From Desulfocapsaceae bacterium (GTDB lineage Bacteria; Desulfobacterota; Desulfobulbia; Desulfobulbales; Desulfocapsaceae): 64,000 nucleotides of DNA. The stretch is taken from assembly GCA_031292275.1 (NCBI GenBank), contig JARLHL010000027.1, positions 1 through 64,000 on the forward strand. Direction: 5' to 3'. The position numbers and the translations under genes are program-made. Below are positions 43,183 to 51,645 of the stretch, piece after piece (position 1 is the stretch's first letter; each line of letters begins with the position of its first letter). The notes beneath the pieces are model-generated. The model did no database searches. It worked only from the letters and a program-made list of their open reading frames with translations, and was not told the DNA's origin.

Positions 43183-44189
43183 AAATTGTAAAAAGAATTT
43201 TCAACAAAATCAGGTTCGGTCGCCCCTTTGCATCGAAGAAGAAAGGACGCCAGGTCTTTCGGCCCCGGACTGTAACCAAACAGACCTACAGCTCTTTTCA
43301 GCAGAAAAATTCGCCGTCTCGGCTCAAGCGCATGCTGAAACGGATTGGCGGGATTTTCACCCGCATGAAGACAGTGGAGACTCCGGGCAGAAGCCCCCGC
43401 CAGCGTACTCGGAATGCCTCCGTTTTCACCGCCTGCCTGATCGTCCTTGGGCTTGTGGCGCTCGTGTTTATGAGCCGGGGCTGGGTTGCCAGCTTTTTCT
43501 CCGGGGTTGAATACTTTGAGGTTCAGGACAATGTCGTCATCGACGGCTGCCGTGTGACAACGCCGGCTGAAATTCGTGAACTGGGCGAGATCAGATACCA
43601 TACCAATCTCTTCACCATCAACGAGGGGAAGCTGGCGGCAATTCTGGGCAGACACCCGTGGATCAGTGAGGTGACGGTCGACCGGATCTGGCCGAACAAG
43701 CTGCAGATTCATGTGGTCGAACACGTCCCCGAGGCCCTTATCCTGCAGGGAGATGCAGGCAGGGAACAGCTGTTTTACATGGATAACCGTGGTGTGCCTT
43801 TTATTGCAGTCAGGCAGGGCCAGGATCTGGATTTTCCGGTCGTAACAGGTATCGGCAATTTTCCGGAGCCTGATAAAAGGAAGGAAATACTCGCTGATGT
43901 CCTGCATTTCCTGAAGCTGGTGAAGACAAATAATCCGAATCTGCCGGCTCAGTCGATTTCAGAGATCCACCTGGATAAGACTGAAGGAATAGTGGTGTAT
44001 CTTGTTGATTATCCCTTTCCGATTTTTTTCGGAACAGGCGGTGTCGGAAAGAAATACAAACAGTTGCAAGATGTACTGGGAGTTTTGTATAAACACAGAA
44101 AGGACGGAATGCAGATCTCTCAGGTAGAATATATACGGATGGATTATTTGACCAATAAAGTGCTTGTCGCACAAAGCGGACCGGGTTGA
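43179..44189 (+). CDS. ftsQ: Cell division protein FtsQ
   Basis: 336 aa: a long basic cytoplasmic N-terminus (about 1-80), one TM helix (TACLIVLGLVALVFMSRGWV), a POTRA domain beginning FEVQDNVVIDGCRVTTPAEI with LFTINEGKLAAILGRHPWIS and VDRIWPNKLQIHVVEHVPEA, then the FtsQ-type beta domain with LFYMDNRGVPF. It links FtsL and other periplasmic divisome proteins. ATGA overlap with murB. The cytoplasmic part is longer than in E. coli. Confidence 0.93.
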   Translation: MKIVKRIFNKIRFGRPFASKKKGRQVFRPRTVTKQTYSSFQQKNSPSRLKRMLKRIGGIFTRMKTVETPGRSPRQRTRNASVFTACLIVLGLVALVFMSRGWVASFFSGVEYFEVQDNVVIDGCRVTTPAEIRELGEIRYHTNLFTINEGKLAAILGRHPWISEVTVDRIWPNKLQIHVVEHVPEALILQGDAGREQLFYMDNRGVPFIAVRQGQDLDFPVVTGIGNFPEPDKRKEILADVLHFLKLVKTNNPNLPAQSISEIHLDKTEGIVVYLVDYPFPIFFGTGGVGKKYKQLQDVLGVLYKHRKDGMQISQVEYIRMDYLTNKVLVAQSGPG

Positions 44190-44194
44190 CAGGA

Positions 44195-45451
44195 ATGGAA
44201 GACAATTACGATTTGGAGCCGATGGAAAAGGAGGCCAAGGTCGATAAAGAGGCGGGTGATCTTATCGTCGGTCTTGACATTGGTACAACCAAGATCTGCT
44301 GTGTGGTCGGAGAGGCCTTTACGGACGGGATTGATATAATCGGAGTCGGCATTGCGCCCTCACTCGGCTTGAAAAAAGGCGTAGTGGTCAACATTGAGAG
44401 CACCGTCAATTCGATCCAGCAGGCCGTGAGGATTGCCGAGGACAAGGCCGGCTGCAATCTTCGTTATGTGCATGTGGGCATCGCCGGCAACCATGTCAAG
44501 GGCTTCAACAGTCCGGGGATACTGGCGATCAACGGCCGCGAGATCAAACAGGCCGATATCAATGAAGTCATTAATGCCGCCAGGACGGTAAAGATCTCAG
44601 AAAATCAGCAGATTATTCATGTGATGCCCCAGGAGTACATGGTGGACGACCATACCGGCATCCAAAATCCCCTGGGAATGACAGGGGTCCGGCTGGTCAC
44701 CAACGTCCATATCGTCACCGCTGACAACGGGGCGGTGCATAACCTGGTTACCTGCTGCAATAAGGCCGGCCTTGAAGTGGCCGACATGGTCCTTGAGTCC
44801 ATCGCCTCCGCCCACGCGGTCCTGAGTCCCGACGAGATGGAGTTGGGAGTGGCCCTGCTGGACATCGGCGGCGGCACTACCGATCTGGCGGTCTTCTGCG
44901 ACGGCACGATCCGGCATACCTGCGAACTGGGGCTCGGCGGCCATAATCTGACCAATGATCTGTCGGTGGGGCTGCGCACTCCGCTGCAGGAGGCCGAGCG
45001 CCTGAAAGAGGATTACGGCAGTGCCATCGCCTCGGTCATCAAGCCCAACCATGTGGTCGACGTGCCGACCGTGGGTGACAGGGAGCCGCGCAAGATCACC
45101 CAGAAGGTCTTGGGAGATATCATTCAGGCCAGGATAGTCGAGATCCTGGAGATGGTGAACAAGGAGTTGATGATATCGGGGCTGAAAAACCGGATCAACG
45201 GCGGGGTTGTGATCACCGGCGGAACGGCACTCCTTGCCAACATTGTTGACCTTGCAGAACAGATCTTTGACCTGCCTGTCAGGCTCGGTTATCCATCGGG
45301 CGTGGGCGGAGCCATTGACGATGTGAATACCCCTCGCTGCACCACCGCGGTGGGGCTGGTTCTCTATGGGCAGAAAAATCATTATGACAGAAAATATCAT
45401 GATATGTCGATGTATAAAAGAGTGAAGGGCTGGTTGAAAAAAATCATGTGA
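44195..45451 (+). CDS. ftsA: Cell division protein FtsA
   Basis: About 418 aa actin-like ATPase anchoring FtsZ to the membrane. Phosphate-1 VGLDIGTTKICCVVGE, phosphate-2 LLDIGGGTTDLAVFCDG, the SHS2 domain between them, adenosine motif GGVVITGGTALLANI and the C-terminal amphipathic helix SMYKRVKGWLKKIM are all present. The start is set at ATG 44195, with AGGA directly before it; TTG 44186 (overlapping the ftsQ stop) and ATG 44222 (after TTGGAG) are alternatives. Confidence 0.96.
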   Translation: MEDNYDLEPMEKEAKVDKEAGDLIVGLDIGTTKICCVVGEAFTDGIDIIGVGIAPSLGLKKGVVVNIESTVNSIQQAVRIAEDKAGCNLRYVHVGIAGNHVKGFNSPGILAINGREIKQADINEVINAARTVKISENQQIIHVMPQEYMVDDHTGIQNPLGMTGVRLVTNVHIVTADNGAVHNLVTCCNKAGLEVADMVLESIASAHAVLSPDEMELGVALLDIGGGTTDLAVFCDGTIRHTCELGLGGHNLTNDLSVGLRTPLQEAERLKEDYGSAIASVIKPNHVVDVPTVGDREPRKITQKVLGDIIQARIVEILEMVNKELMISGLKNRINGGVVITGGTALLANIVDLAEQIFDLPVRLGYPSGVGGAIDDVNTPRCTTAVGLVLYGQKNHYDRKYHDMSMYKRVKGWLKKIM

Positions 45452-45486
45452 TTAGAGACTTTTTTATTTATGTGTTGCTCGGCAGA

Positions 45487-45495
45487 TGATATAAT
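45487..45495 (+). promoter_or_regulatory. Extended -10 promoter before ftsZ
   Basis: TG-A-TATAAT (TGnTATAAT) lies 70 bases upstream of the ftsZ start, with no good -35, as is usual for extended -10 promoters. It would give ftsZ its own transcript in addition to operon read-through. Confidence 0.5.
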
Positions 45496-45564
45496 TTTCA
45501 TACGCTTGAAAGGCAGGGAGATTATGTTGCCGGTTCCATCTTACGTACTACTCAGGGGGGTTAT

Positions 45565-46785
45565 ATGCCGTTCAGAATGGCAGAGTCGGAAGGCGTCGCA
45601 AAGGTCAAGGTCATAGGTGTCGGCGGCGGTGGCGGGAATGCTATTAACACCATGGTTGCCAGCAAGCTCCAAGGCGTTGAGTTTATTGTGGCGAATACGG
45701 ACAAGCAGGCCCTTGAACAGTCTCAAGCCGATATCTGTCTGCAGATCGGTCCCGGTATCACCAAAGGGCTGGGAGCAGGCGCAGACCCGGAGATCGGCGC
45801 TCAGGCGGCCAATGAATCCATTGAAGAGCTGAAGAAGATACTTAAGGGGTCCGATATGGTCTTCGTCACCGCCGGTCTCGGCGGCGGGACGGGGACGGGG
45901 GCTGCACCGGTGGTGGCTAAGCTGAGTAAAGAGCTGGGGGCCCTGACCGTGGCCGTCGTTACCAAGCCCTTCAGCTTCGAGGGTAAATACCGGATGCGCA
46001 ATGCCGAAAACGGCTGGGAAGAGCTGCAGAAATATGCCGATACCATTATCACCGTTCCCAATGACCGGCTCCTGTCTTTAATGCAGAAGAACAGCAGGCT
46101 TGCCGATATGCTGTGCATGGCGGATCATGTTCTGCTGCAGGCGGTAAAGGGCATCACCGATCTCATCAATGTCCCGGGGCTGATCAATGCCGATTTTGCC
46201 GATCTCCGCACCGTGATGAAGGAAGTCGGGCCTGCCATCATGGGATCGGGGATCGCGGTCGGCGAAAACAGGGCCACCGAGGCCGCCAAACGGGCCATTG
46301 ACAACCAGCTTCTTGAGGATATCGGCATTGACGGCGCCCGCGGTCTGCTCATCAATATCTCGGCGACCTCCGAGAGTTTCACCATGGCCGAGTTCATGGA
46401 GGCCTCAGCTCTGATTCAGGGCAAGGTTGATGATGATGCCAAGGTGGTGATCGGCGCCCTCTACGACGAGACCCTGGGCGACGAGTTGCATGTGACCGTT
46501 ATCGCCACCGGCGTGGGGGATGTGGCGACCAAGAACAAGACCATTGCCCAGGTCAATGATCTGCCCAAGCAGAAAGATGATTTTGATGTCAACGGTCAGG
46601 GATTGACGCCCGCGCGGGTCAATCCCAAGCCTCGGGTCACTATCCTGCCGGGTTCAAATTTTGATTCCTTCGAGAATATAGGCGCTACAAGCGGAATCGA
46701 CTCTATCCGTAACGGCCTGGAGAGGACGAGCTGGAATGAGGATCTGCTTGAAACGCCTACCTATCTCAGGAAGAAGGCCAACTAA
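45565..46785 (+). CDS. ftsZ: Cell division GTPase FtsZ
   Basis: 406 aa tubulin-like GTPase that forms the Z ring. Nucleotide motifs VIGVGGGGGNAINTM, the G-box GLGGGTGTGAAPVVA, the NADFADLRTVM T7 loop and the C-terminal conserved peptide ETPTYLRKKAN (FtsA/ZipA-binding tail) are present. A strong GGGGGG-type ribosome-binding site precedes the ATG. It closes the dcw cluster. Confidence 0.98.
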   Translation: MPFRMAESEGVAKVKVIGVGGGGGNAINTMVASKLQGVEFIVANTDKQALEQSQADICLQIGPGITKGLGAGADPEIGAQAANESIEELKKILKGSDMVFVTAGLGGGTGTGAAPVVAKLSKELGALTVAVVTKPFSFEGKYRMRNAENGWEELQKYADTIITVPNDRLLSLMQKNSRLADMLCMADHVLLQAVKGITDLINVPGLINADFADLRTVMKEVGPAIMGSGIAVGENRATEAAKRAIDNQLLEDIGIDGARGLLINISATSESFTMAEFMEASALIQGKVDDDAKVVIGALYDETLGDELHVTVIATGVGDVATKNKTIAQVNDLPKQKDDFDVNGQGLTPARVNPKPRVTILPGSNFDSFENIGATSGIDSIRNGLERTSWNEDLLETPTYLRKKAN

Positions 46786-46813
46786 GCATTCAACCCGCTA
46801 GCAGGAGAAGGGA

Positions 46814-48598
46814 ATCAGAAGGCAGAAACAACACGCCAATGCGCCCGGCCGGCACGCTCTTCTCGACCAGGAAACAGGCAGCTACCAGAAGAAGTGGACG
46901 GGGCTCTTGCCCGTTGCGCTGGTTTATCCCAACTCCTATGCGGTCGGGATGTCCAACCTCGGCTTTCAGCTGGTCTACTCGCTGATCAGCGAAGACGAGT
47001 CGTTTGTCTGTGAGCGGTTTTTCCTGCCATCAGAGGGCGAACCTTTTCGCTCGCTGGAGTCGGGGCGGATGCTGACGGATTTTCCGCTGGTCTTTTTTTC
47101 CCTGAGCTTTGAGCACGATTATCTGCATCTTGTTCACCTTCTCCTCACCTCCCGGATTGCTCCCCTCGCAGCAGACAGACCATCACAAATAGGCCCGGGG
47201 CGTCCGCTGGTGGTCTGTGGCGGGGTGGCGACCTTCATGAATCCGGAGCCCCTTGCACCTTTTATCGACCTCTTCATTATCGGTGAGGCTGAAGTCGTAC
47301 TGGGAGACCTTCTCGAGCTGCTCCGGAGTACAATAGACGGCGGGGAGCGCGAGACTGTCCTGCGTACGATCATGCTCTCACTGCCAGGTTGTTACGCCCC
47401 GGCCTTTTACACTCCCCGCTATGATAACGGAGGGCGGTTTATTGGCAACGAGGCGGCGCCCGACCTGCCGAAACGGATCAGGAAGGTGATGCTCTCCTCC
47501 TGCGGTACGGCCGCTCATTCCCAGGTGCTGACGCCCGTTGCGGAATTTTCGGACCTGTATCTCACCGAACTTGGACGCGGCTGCTCCCGGGGGTGCCGAT
47601 TTTGTGCCGCCGGTTATATTTATCGTCCTCCCCGCCTCTGGGATCGGGATCAGGTGATTGCCGGCCTGGCTGAAAGGCCGGAGAGGATCAGACGGATCGG
47701 CCTGCTGGGTATGGAGATGGCGGGGCCGGAGACGCTTGCCGATATCTCGGGATATCTGCGCGACAACGGCTGTTCTCTCTCTTTTTCTTCGCTTCGGGCT
47801 GACAGGATTTCCGATTCCCTGCTGGAACTGCTGGCCGCAAGCAATCTCAAAAGTGTCGCCATCGCCCCTGACGGGGCCTCGGAGAGGCTGCGGCGGGTGA
47901 TCAACAAGGGGCTGACTGAGGATGACCTGCTGCGGGCTGCGGAACGCCTGGTCAAGGCCGGACTCAGCAAGCTCAAACTCTATCTGATGATCGGTCTGCC
48001 TTCGGAGACGCTGGATGACCTGCAGGAGATGCTTGACTTCATAGGTAGGCTGAAAGAGCGGATCATGCCGGTGGGCCGCGGCCGCGGCAGGCTCTGCGAG
48101 ATCAGCCTGTCGGTCAACTGTTTCACTCCAAAGCCCTGGACGCCTTTTCAGTTTCATCCTTTCGGCATCAGCGAACAGCTGGCCCCGGGGGAAACTCGAA
48201 CGGGAGCAGAGGCCTTACGTCAATTGAAGAAAAAAATTACCTTCCTGCGCAAGGGCCTGGCCGGCCGGGCCAATGTCCATTTCCATTGCGAGAGTCCGGA
48301 CAAGGTGTTCTTTCAGGCGGTCCTGGCCCGCGGTGACCGCAGGCTGGCCCCGGTGCTCCTGGACATGGCCCGGGAAATGATCCCCTGGAACCAGGCTATG
48401 AAGAGCAGGGGGTTGAGTCCGGAGACCTTTGCCGTCTGCGGCCATGGGCAGGACGATGTCTTTCCCTGGTACATCATTGATCACGGTATTGAGCACGGCT
48501 TCCTCTGGAGGGAATATCTGAAATCATTCCGGGCAGAGGCAACCAGACCCTGTGAGCCGGAACGCTGCCGTCTTTGTGGAGTGTGTCATGACAGATGA
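46814..48598 (+). CDS. B12-binding-like radical SAM protein, probable AUC start
   Basis: About 594 aa. An N-terminal cobalamin-binding-like Rossmann region (VALVYPNSYAVGMSNLGFQL, GGVATFMNPEP, DLFIIGEAE) precedes the radical SAM domain with the cluster motif GCSRGCRFCAAGY (CxxxCxxC) near 256 and a C-terminal part ending in CEPERCRLCGVC. It would use SAM to start a radical reaction; the substrate is unknown. The reading frame is open from 46802 and its early residues (GRHALLDQETGSYQKKWTGLL) look conserved. Yet no ATG, GTG or TTG occurs before TTG 46907, which lies inside that region. The best-placed initiator is ATC at 46814, six bases after AGGAG (46803-46807). If AUC is not used, TTG 46907 would be the start. 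Confidence 0.82.
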   Translation: MRRQKQHANAPGRHALLDQETGSYQKKWTGLLPVALVYPNSYAVGMSNLGFQLVYSLISEDESFVCERFFLPSEGEPFRSLESGRMLTDFPLVFFSLSFEHDYLHLVHLLLTSRIAPLAADRPSQIGPGRPLVVCGGVATFMNPEPLAPFIDLFIIGEAEVVLGDLLELLRSTIDGGERETVLRTIMLSLPGCYAPAFYTPRYDNGGRFIGNEAAPDLPKRIRKVMLSSCGTAAHSQVLTPVAEFSDLYLTELGRGCSRGCRFCAAGYIYRPPRLWDRDQVIAGLAERPERIRRIGLLGMEMAGPETLADISGYLRDNGCSLSFSSLRADRISDSLLELLAASNLKSVAIAPDGASERLRRVINKGLTEDDLLRAAERLVKAGLSKLKLYLMIGLPSETLDDLQEMLDFIGRLKERIMPVGRGRGRLCEISLSVNCFTPKPWTPFQFHPFGISEQLAPGETRTGAEALRQLKKKITFLRKGLAGRANVHFHCESPDKVFFQAVLARGDRRLAPVLLDMAREMIPWNQAMKSRGLSPETFAVCGHGQDDVFPWYIIDHGIEHGFLWREYLKSFRAEATRPCEPERCRLCGVCHDR

Positions 48599-50048
48599 AA
48601 ATGAGCCGCAGAAGGTGCTCGACGCGATCCGGCAGCAGAAGATCCAGTCCGGACTTCAGCCCTTCAAGCTCGTAAAATATTTCTCTTTTTCCAGTCTTGG
48701 GGTGTTTTTGATCTTTACGTTGTTTCTGTCCTGGCTCATCTCCAATCATACCCGGAAGATCATGCTGGATCAGACTGAAGACTATTCCCTTCTCCTGGCG
48801 GAAAACCTGAATCAGCAGGTTTTTAGAAGGTTTGTTATTCCCGCAGTGGTACGTTACGGGCGGATTGCGCTGAGCAATCCCGAACAGTTTGAAATTCTTG
48901 ATCGGATTGTTAGGGGTTTCACTCAGGGCCTGAATATCAAATCGGTGACTATCTTCGACTCCAAGGTCAACGTGATCTCCTACTCGACCGAGGAAGATCT
49001 GGTCGGCAAGACGGGCGTCGGAGGAGTGGAATATCAGAAATCCCTGGCCGGCGAGACCAATTCCAAGCTGATCACCCATGGCTCCATTGCCAGTCTTCTG
49101 CCGGGCACCGGTCAGATCAACTGTATATTGCGTACCTATATACCCTTCAGACAGGTTCGCGAGAACGGCGAGCCTGGCGAGGTGATCATGGGGGTCATCG
49201 AGATCGAGAAGGACCTGTCCAAGGATTATGCCGCCGTCATCAATCTTCAGGGCCGTATTATTGTGGTTTCCGGAATGGTGATGGCGGTGCTCTTTCTGGT
49301 CCTGCGGACCATCGTGGCCAGGGGCAGCGAAATTATGGAAAGGAGGACCATGGAGCGTCTGCGCCTGGAGGAGAAGCTGAATCAGTCGGAGAGGCTTGCC
49401 CATCTGGGCTCCATGGTGGCCACGGTATCCCACGAGATAAAAAGTCCTCTGGGGATAGTCAGGAGTACGGCGGAGATCCTGGAAAAGCGGATTGCCAAGG
49501 TTGCGCCCGGCAATGAGCATCTGGCTAAGATCATTGTCGACGAGACTATCCGACTCAATGGCATCGTCATGGAATTTCTCGATTTCGCCAGGCCGCAGAA
49601 GATTAAGAAGGTGCAGACGAATATCAATGATGTCGTCAATAAGGGCCTGAGTTTCATCGAAGCCCAGATGATCCAGCAGAAGATCGCTCTGAGGACCGAT
49701 CTCTGTCTGGATCCGGCGCTGGCCGAAGTGGACCCCGAACTCCTCTACCGGGCCCTCCTGAATATCCTGGTCAACGGTCTGCAGGCGATGAAGGCCGACG
49801 GGCTTCTCTCCGTACAGACCAAGAAGGCCAGTGCCGGAACCGGTGTCATCATCAGTATCAGCGATAACGGCATCGGCATGTCGGAGCGGAAGATCGAACA
49901 TATATTCAAACCTTTTTTCACCGACAAGCATAAGGGGACGGGGCTGGGGCTTGCGATCACCCAGAATATCATTGAAAACCATGACGGTCAGATAACAGTG
50001 CAGAGCAAGGAAAATGAAGGAACAACCTTTCGGATCATCCTCCCCTGA
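48588..50048 (+). CDS. Membrane sensor histidine kinase
   Basis: 486 aa. TM helix at about 32-52, a periplasmic sensory domain (about 55-222) of single-CHASE/PDC type, a second TM helix (about 224-244), a short HAMP-like linker, HisKA with phospho-acceptor His near 282 ([19 protein letters not shown]), N box [13 protein letters not shown]1 [15 protein letters not shown] and G2 [16 protein letters not shown]. The start ATG 48588 follows GGAG by six bases and overlaps the upstream gene end. No response regulator is adjacent. The FetAB-like transporter genes follow and overlap it, so it may report on their substrate. Confidence 0.92.
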   Translation: MTDENEPQKVLDAIRQQKIQSGLQPFKLVKYFSFSSLGVFLIFTLFLSWLISNHTRKIMLDQTEDYSLLLAENLNQQVFRRFVIPAVVRYGRIALSNPEQFEILDRIVRGFTQGLNIKSVTIFDSKVNVISYSTEEDLVGKTGVGGVEYQKSLAGETNSKLITHGSIASLLPGTGQINCILRTYIPFRQVRENGEPGEVIMGVIEIEKDLSKDYAAVINLQGRIIVVSGMVMAVLFLVLRTIVARGSEIMERRTMERLRLEEKLNQSERLAHLGSMVATVSHEIKSPLGIVRSTAEILEKRIAKVAPGNEHLAKIIVDETIRLNGIVMEFLDFARPQKIKKVQTNINDVVNKGLSFIEAQMIQQKIALRTDLCLDPALAEVDPELLYRALLNILVNGLQAMKADGLLSVQTKKASAGTGVIISISDNGIGMSERKIEHIFKPFFTDKHKGTGLGLAITQNIIENHDGQITVQSKENEGTTFRIILP

Positions 50049-50703
50049 TTCCTCCCTTCTGGCGGTGGACGGGCTTTGCTATCTTGAAAACGGCCCCTAT
50101 TCCCTGACCGTAGGCGTACGGGAGTGCGTCGGTCTGTCCGGCCAGTCCGGGGTCGGCAAAAGCCAGCTGCTGAAGTCCATTGTCGATCTTATCGCCCATA
50201 CCGGGGAGGTGTACCTTGACGGCGCAGCATGCAGCGAGATACCGGCACCGCAATGGCGAAGGCAGGTGGGCCTGCTGCCCGCGGACTCCTCCTGGTGGTT
50301 CGATACGGTGGACCGGCACTTTACCGACCCCCGGCACCGTTTTCTCTCCTGCGGTTGGCTGGAGCAGCTTGGGTTTCCTGCCGACGTCGTCTCCTGGCAG
50401 GTGAGCCGCCTATCCACCGGTGAGCGCCAGAGGCTGGCCCTGCTTCGGGCCCTGGTCAATGAACCGCGGGTCCTGTTGCTTGACGAGCCCACTTCCGGGC
50501 TCGATCCGGTGTACACTGAACGTTTTGAGCATATCGTCTTTGCCTATATGCAGGAGAAGGGTGCGGCATTGCTCTGGGTCACTCATGATGCAGAACAATT
50601 GATGCGGGTGGCGGATCGGGCATATATCGTTGAAAAAAATGGGCTGCGGGCCAGATCCGGCGGCGGGCGGGATGGCGCGGTTCGGGGAGCGGGGGGACGA
50701 TGA
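50014..50703 (+). CDS. fetA: ABC transporter ATP-binding protein, FetA-like
   Basis: 229 aa. Walker [14 protein letters not shown]-loop region near 90, signature [16 protein letters not shown], Walker [14 protein letters not shown] and the switch H (WVTHDAEQL) are complete. Together with the next gene it forms the FetAB pair, which exports iron in E. coli. It starts within the end of the sensor kinase gene. The C-terminal residues after the switch are glycine- and arginine-rich and probably unstructured. Confidence 0.85.
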   Translation: MKEQPFGSSSPDSSLLAVDGLCYLENGPYSLTVGVRECVGLSGQSGVGKSQLLKSIVDLIAHTGEVYLDGAACSEIPAPQWRRQVGLLPADSSWWFDTVDRHFTDPRHRFLSCGWLEQLGFPADVVSWQVSRLSTGERQRLALLRALVNEPRVLLLDEPTSGLDPVYTERFEHIVFAYMQEKGAALLWVTHDAEQLMRVADRAYIVEKNGLRARSGGGRDGAVRGAGGR

Positions 50704-50704
50704 T

Positions 50705-51505
50705 ATGGATGTGATCAGCCTCAGTGTCGCGGATCTGTCCATCGCCGCCTTTCTGCTGATCCTGCTGGCCCTGGCCAGCTTTCGGCTGCAGCTCGGTCTG
50801 GAAACGAGAATGCTGACCGGCGGTCTGCGAATGATCATCCAGCTGCTGCTCATCGGACAGGTCCTGCGTTTTCTCTTCACCGACGCCGCCCCTCTGTGGA
50901 TCGGTTGCATGCTGGTCGTCATGCTGTCCGTGGCGGCGCGCGAGGTCCGGGCCAGGCAGAGACGCCGGCTCAATGGGATCACCGGGTATTGGATCGGCAT
51001 GTTTTCCATGTTTATCTCTTCCTTTACCGTTACTTTCATGGCCCTGACGGTGATGATCCAGGTCCGCCCCTGGTATACCCCCCAATATGCAATCCCGCTG
51101 CTCGGCATGGTGCTCGGGAATACTATGACCGGTATCGCGCTGGCCTCTGACCGACTGACCAGCCAACTCTATGATCAACGCAATATGGTGGAGCAGCGTC
51201 TGGTGCTGGGGCAGAGCTGGCGGGAGGCCAGCAGCGATATCAGAAGGGATTGCATGCGTACGGGCATGGTGCCGATCATCAACTCCATGGCTGCTGCGGG
51301 CATTGTCAGCCTGCCGGGGATGATGACCGGTCAGATATTGGGCGGGACGCCGCCTGTTGAGGCTGTCAAGTATCAGATATTGATTATGTTTCTGATTGCT
51401 GCCGGTACAGGATTCGGCGTTATTTGCTCGATCTGGATGACCAGCCGCAAGCTCTTCGACAGCCGAGACAGGCTCTGTCTTGACCGGTTGATTTCCAAAA
51501 AATGA
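50705..51505 (+). CDS. fetB: ABC transporter permease, FetB family
   Basis: 266 aa with about six to seven hydrophobic helices and the family signatures ALASFRLQLGLETRMLTGGL, RMIIQLLLIGQVL, GMVLGNTMTGIALASDRL and MVPIINSMAAAGIVSLPGMMTG with QILGGTPPVEAVKYQ. The start is ATG 50705 (MDVISLS), after a GGGGGGA site; upstream in-frame ATG codons lie inside fetA. With FetA it would form a metal (iron) exporter; substrate not proven here. Confidence 0.88.
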   Translation: MDVISLSVADLSIAAFLLILLALASFRLQLGLETRMLTGGLRMIIQLLLIGQVLRFLFTDAAPLWIGCMLVVMLSVAAREVRARQRRRLNGITGYWIGMFSMFISSFTVTFMALTVMIQVRPWYTPQYAIPLLGMVLGNTMTGIALASDRLTSQLYDQRNMVEQRLVLGQSWREASSDIRRDCMRTGMVPIINSMAAAGIVSLPGMMTGQILGGTPPVEAVKYQILIMFLIAAGTGFGVICSIWMTSRKLFDSRDRLCLDRLISKK

Positions 51506-51514
51506 GAGATTGAA

Positions 51515-51540
51515 CAGGCCGCCACGCCTGATTCGGCCTG
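51515..51540. other. Hairpin between fetB and the CoA-disulfide reductase
   Basis: CAGGCCG (51515-51521) and CGGCCTG (51534-51540) form a 7-bp GC-rich stem just after fetB, without a T run; possibly a transcript end. Confidence 0.4.
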
Positions 51541-51645
51541 AGGATGGAATTCAGATTCTGACAATCGCCCTTGCACTGGCTGGCAGAGGATGTATTGTGC
51601 ATATAATTATAACCGTGAAAACGTTTTTCATAAGAGGAGAATATC

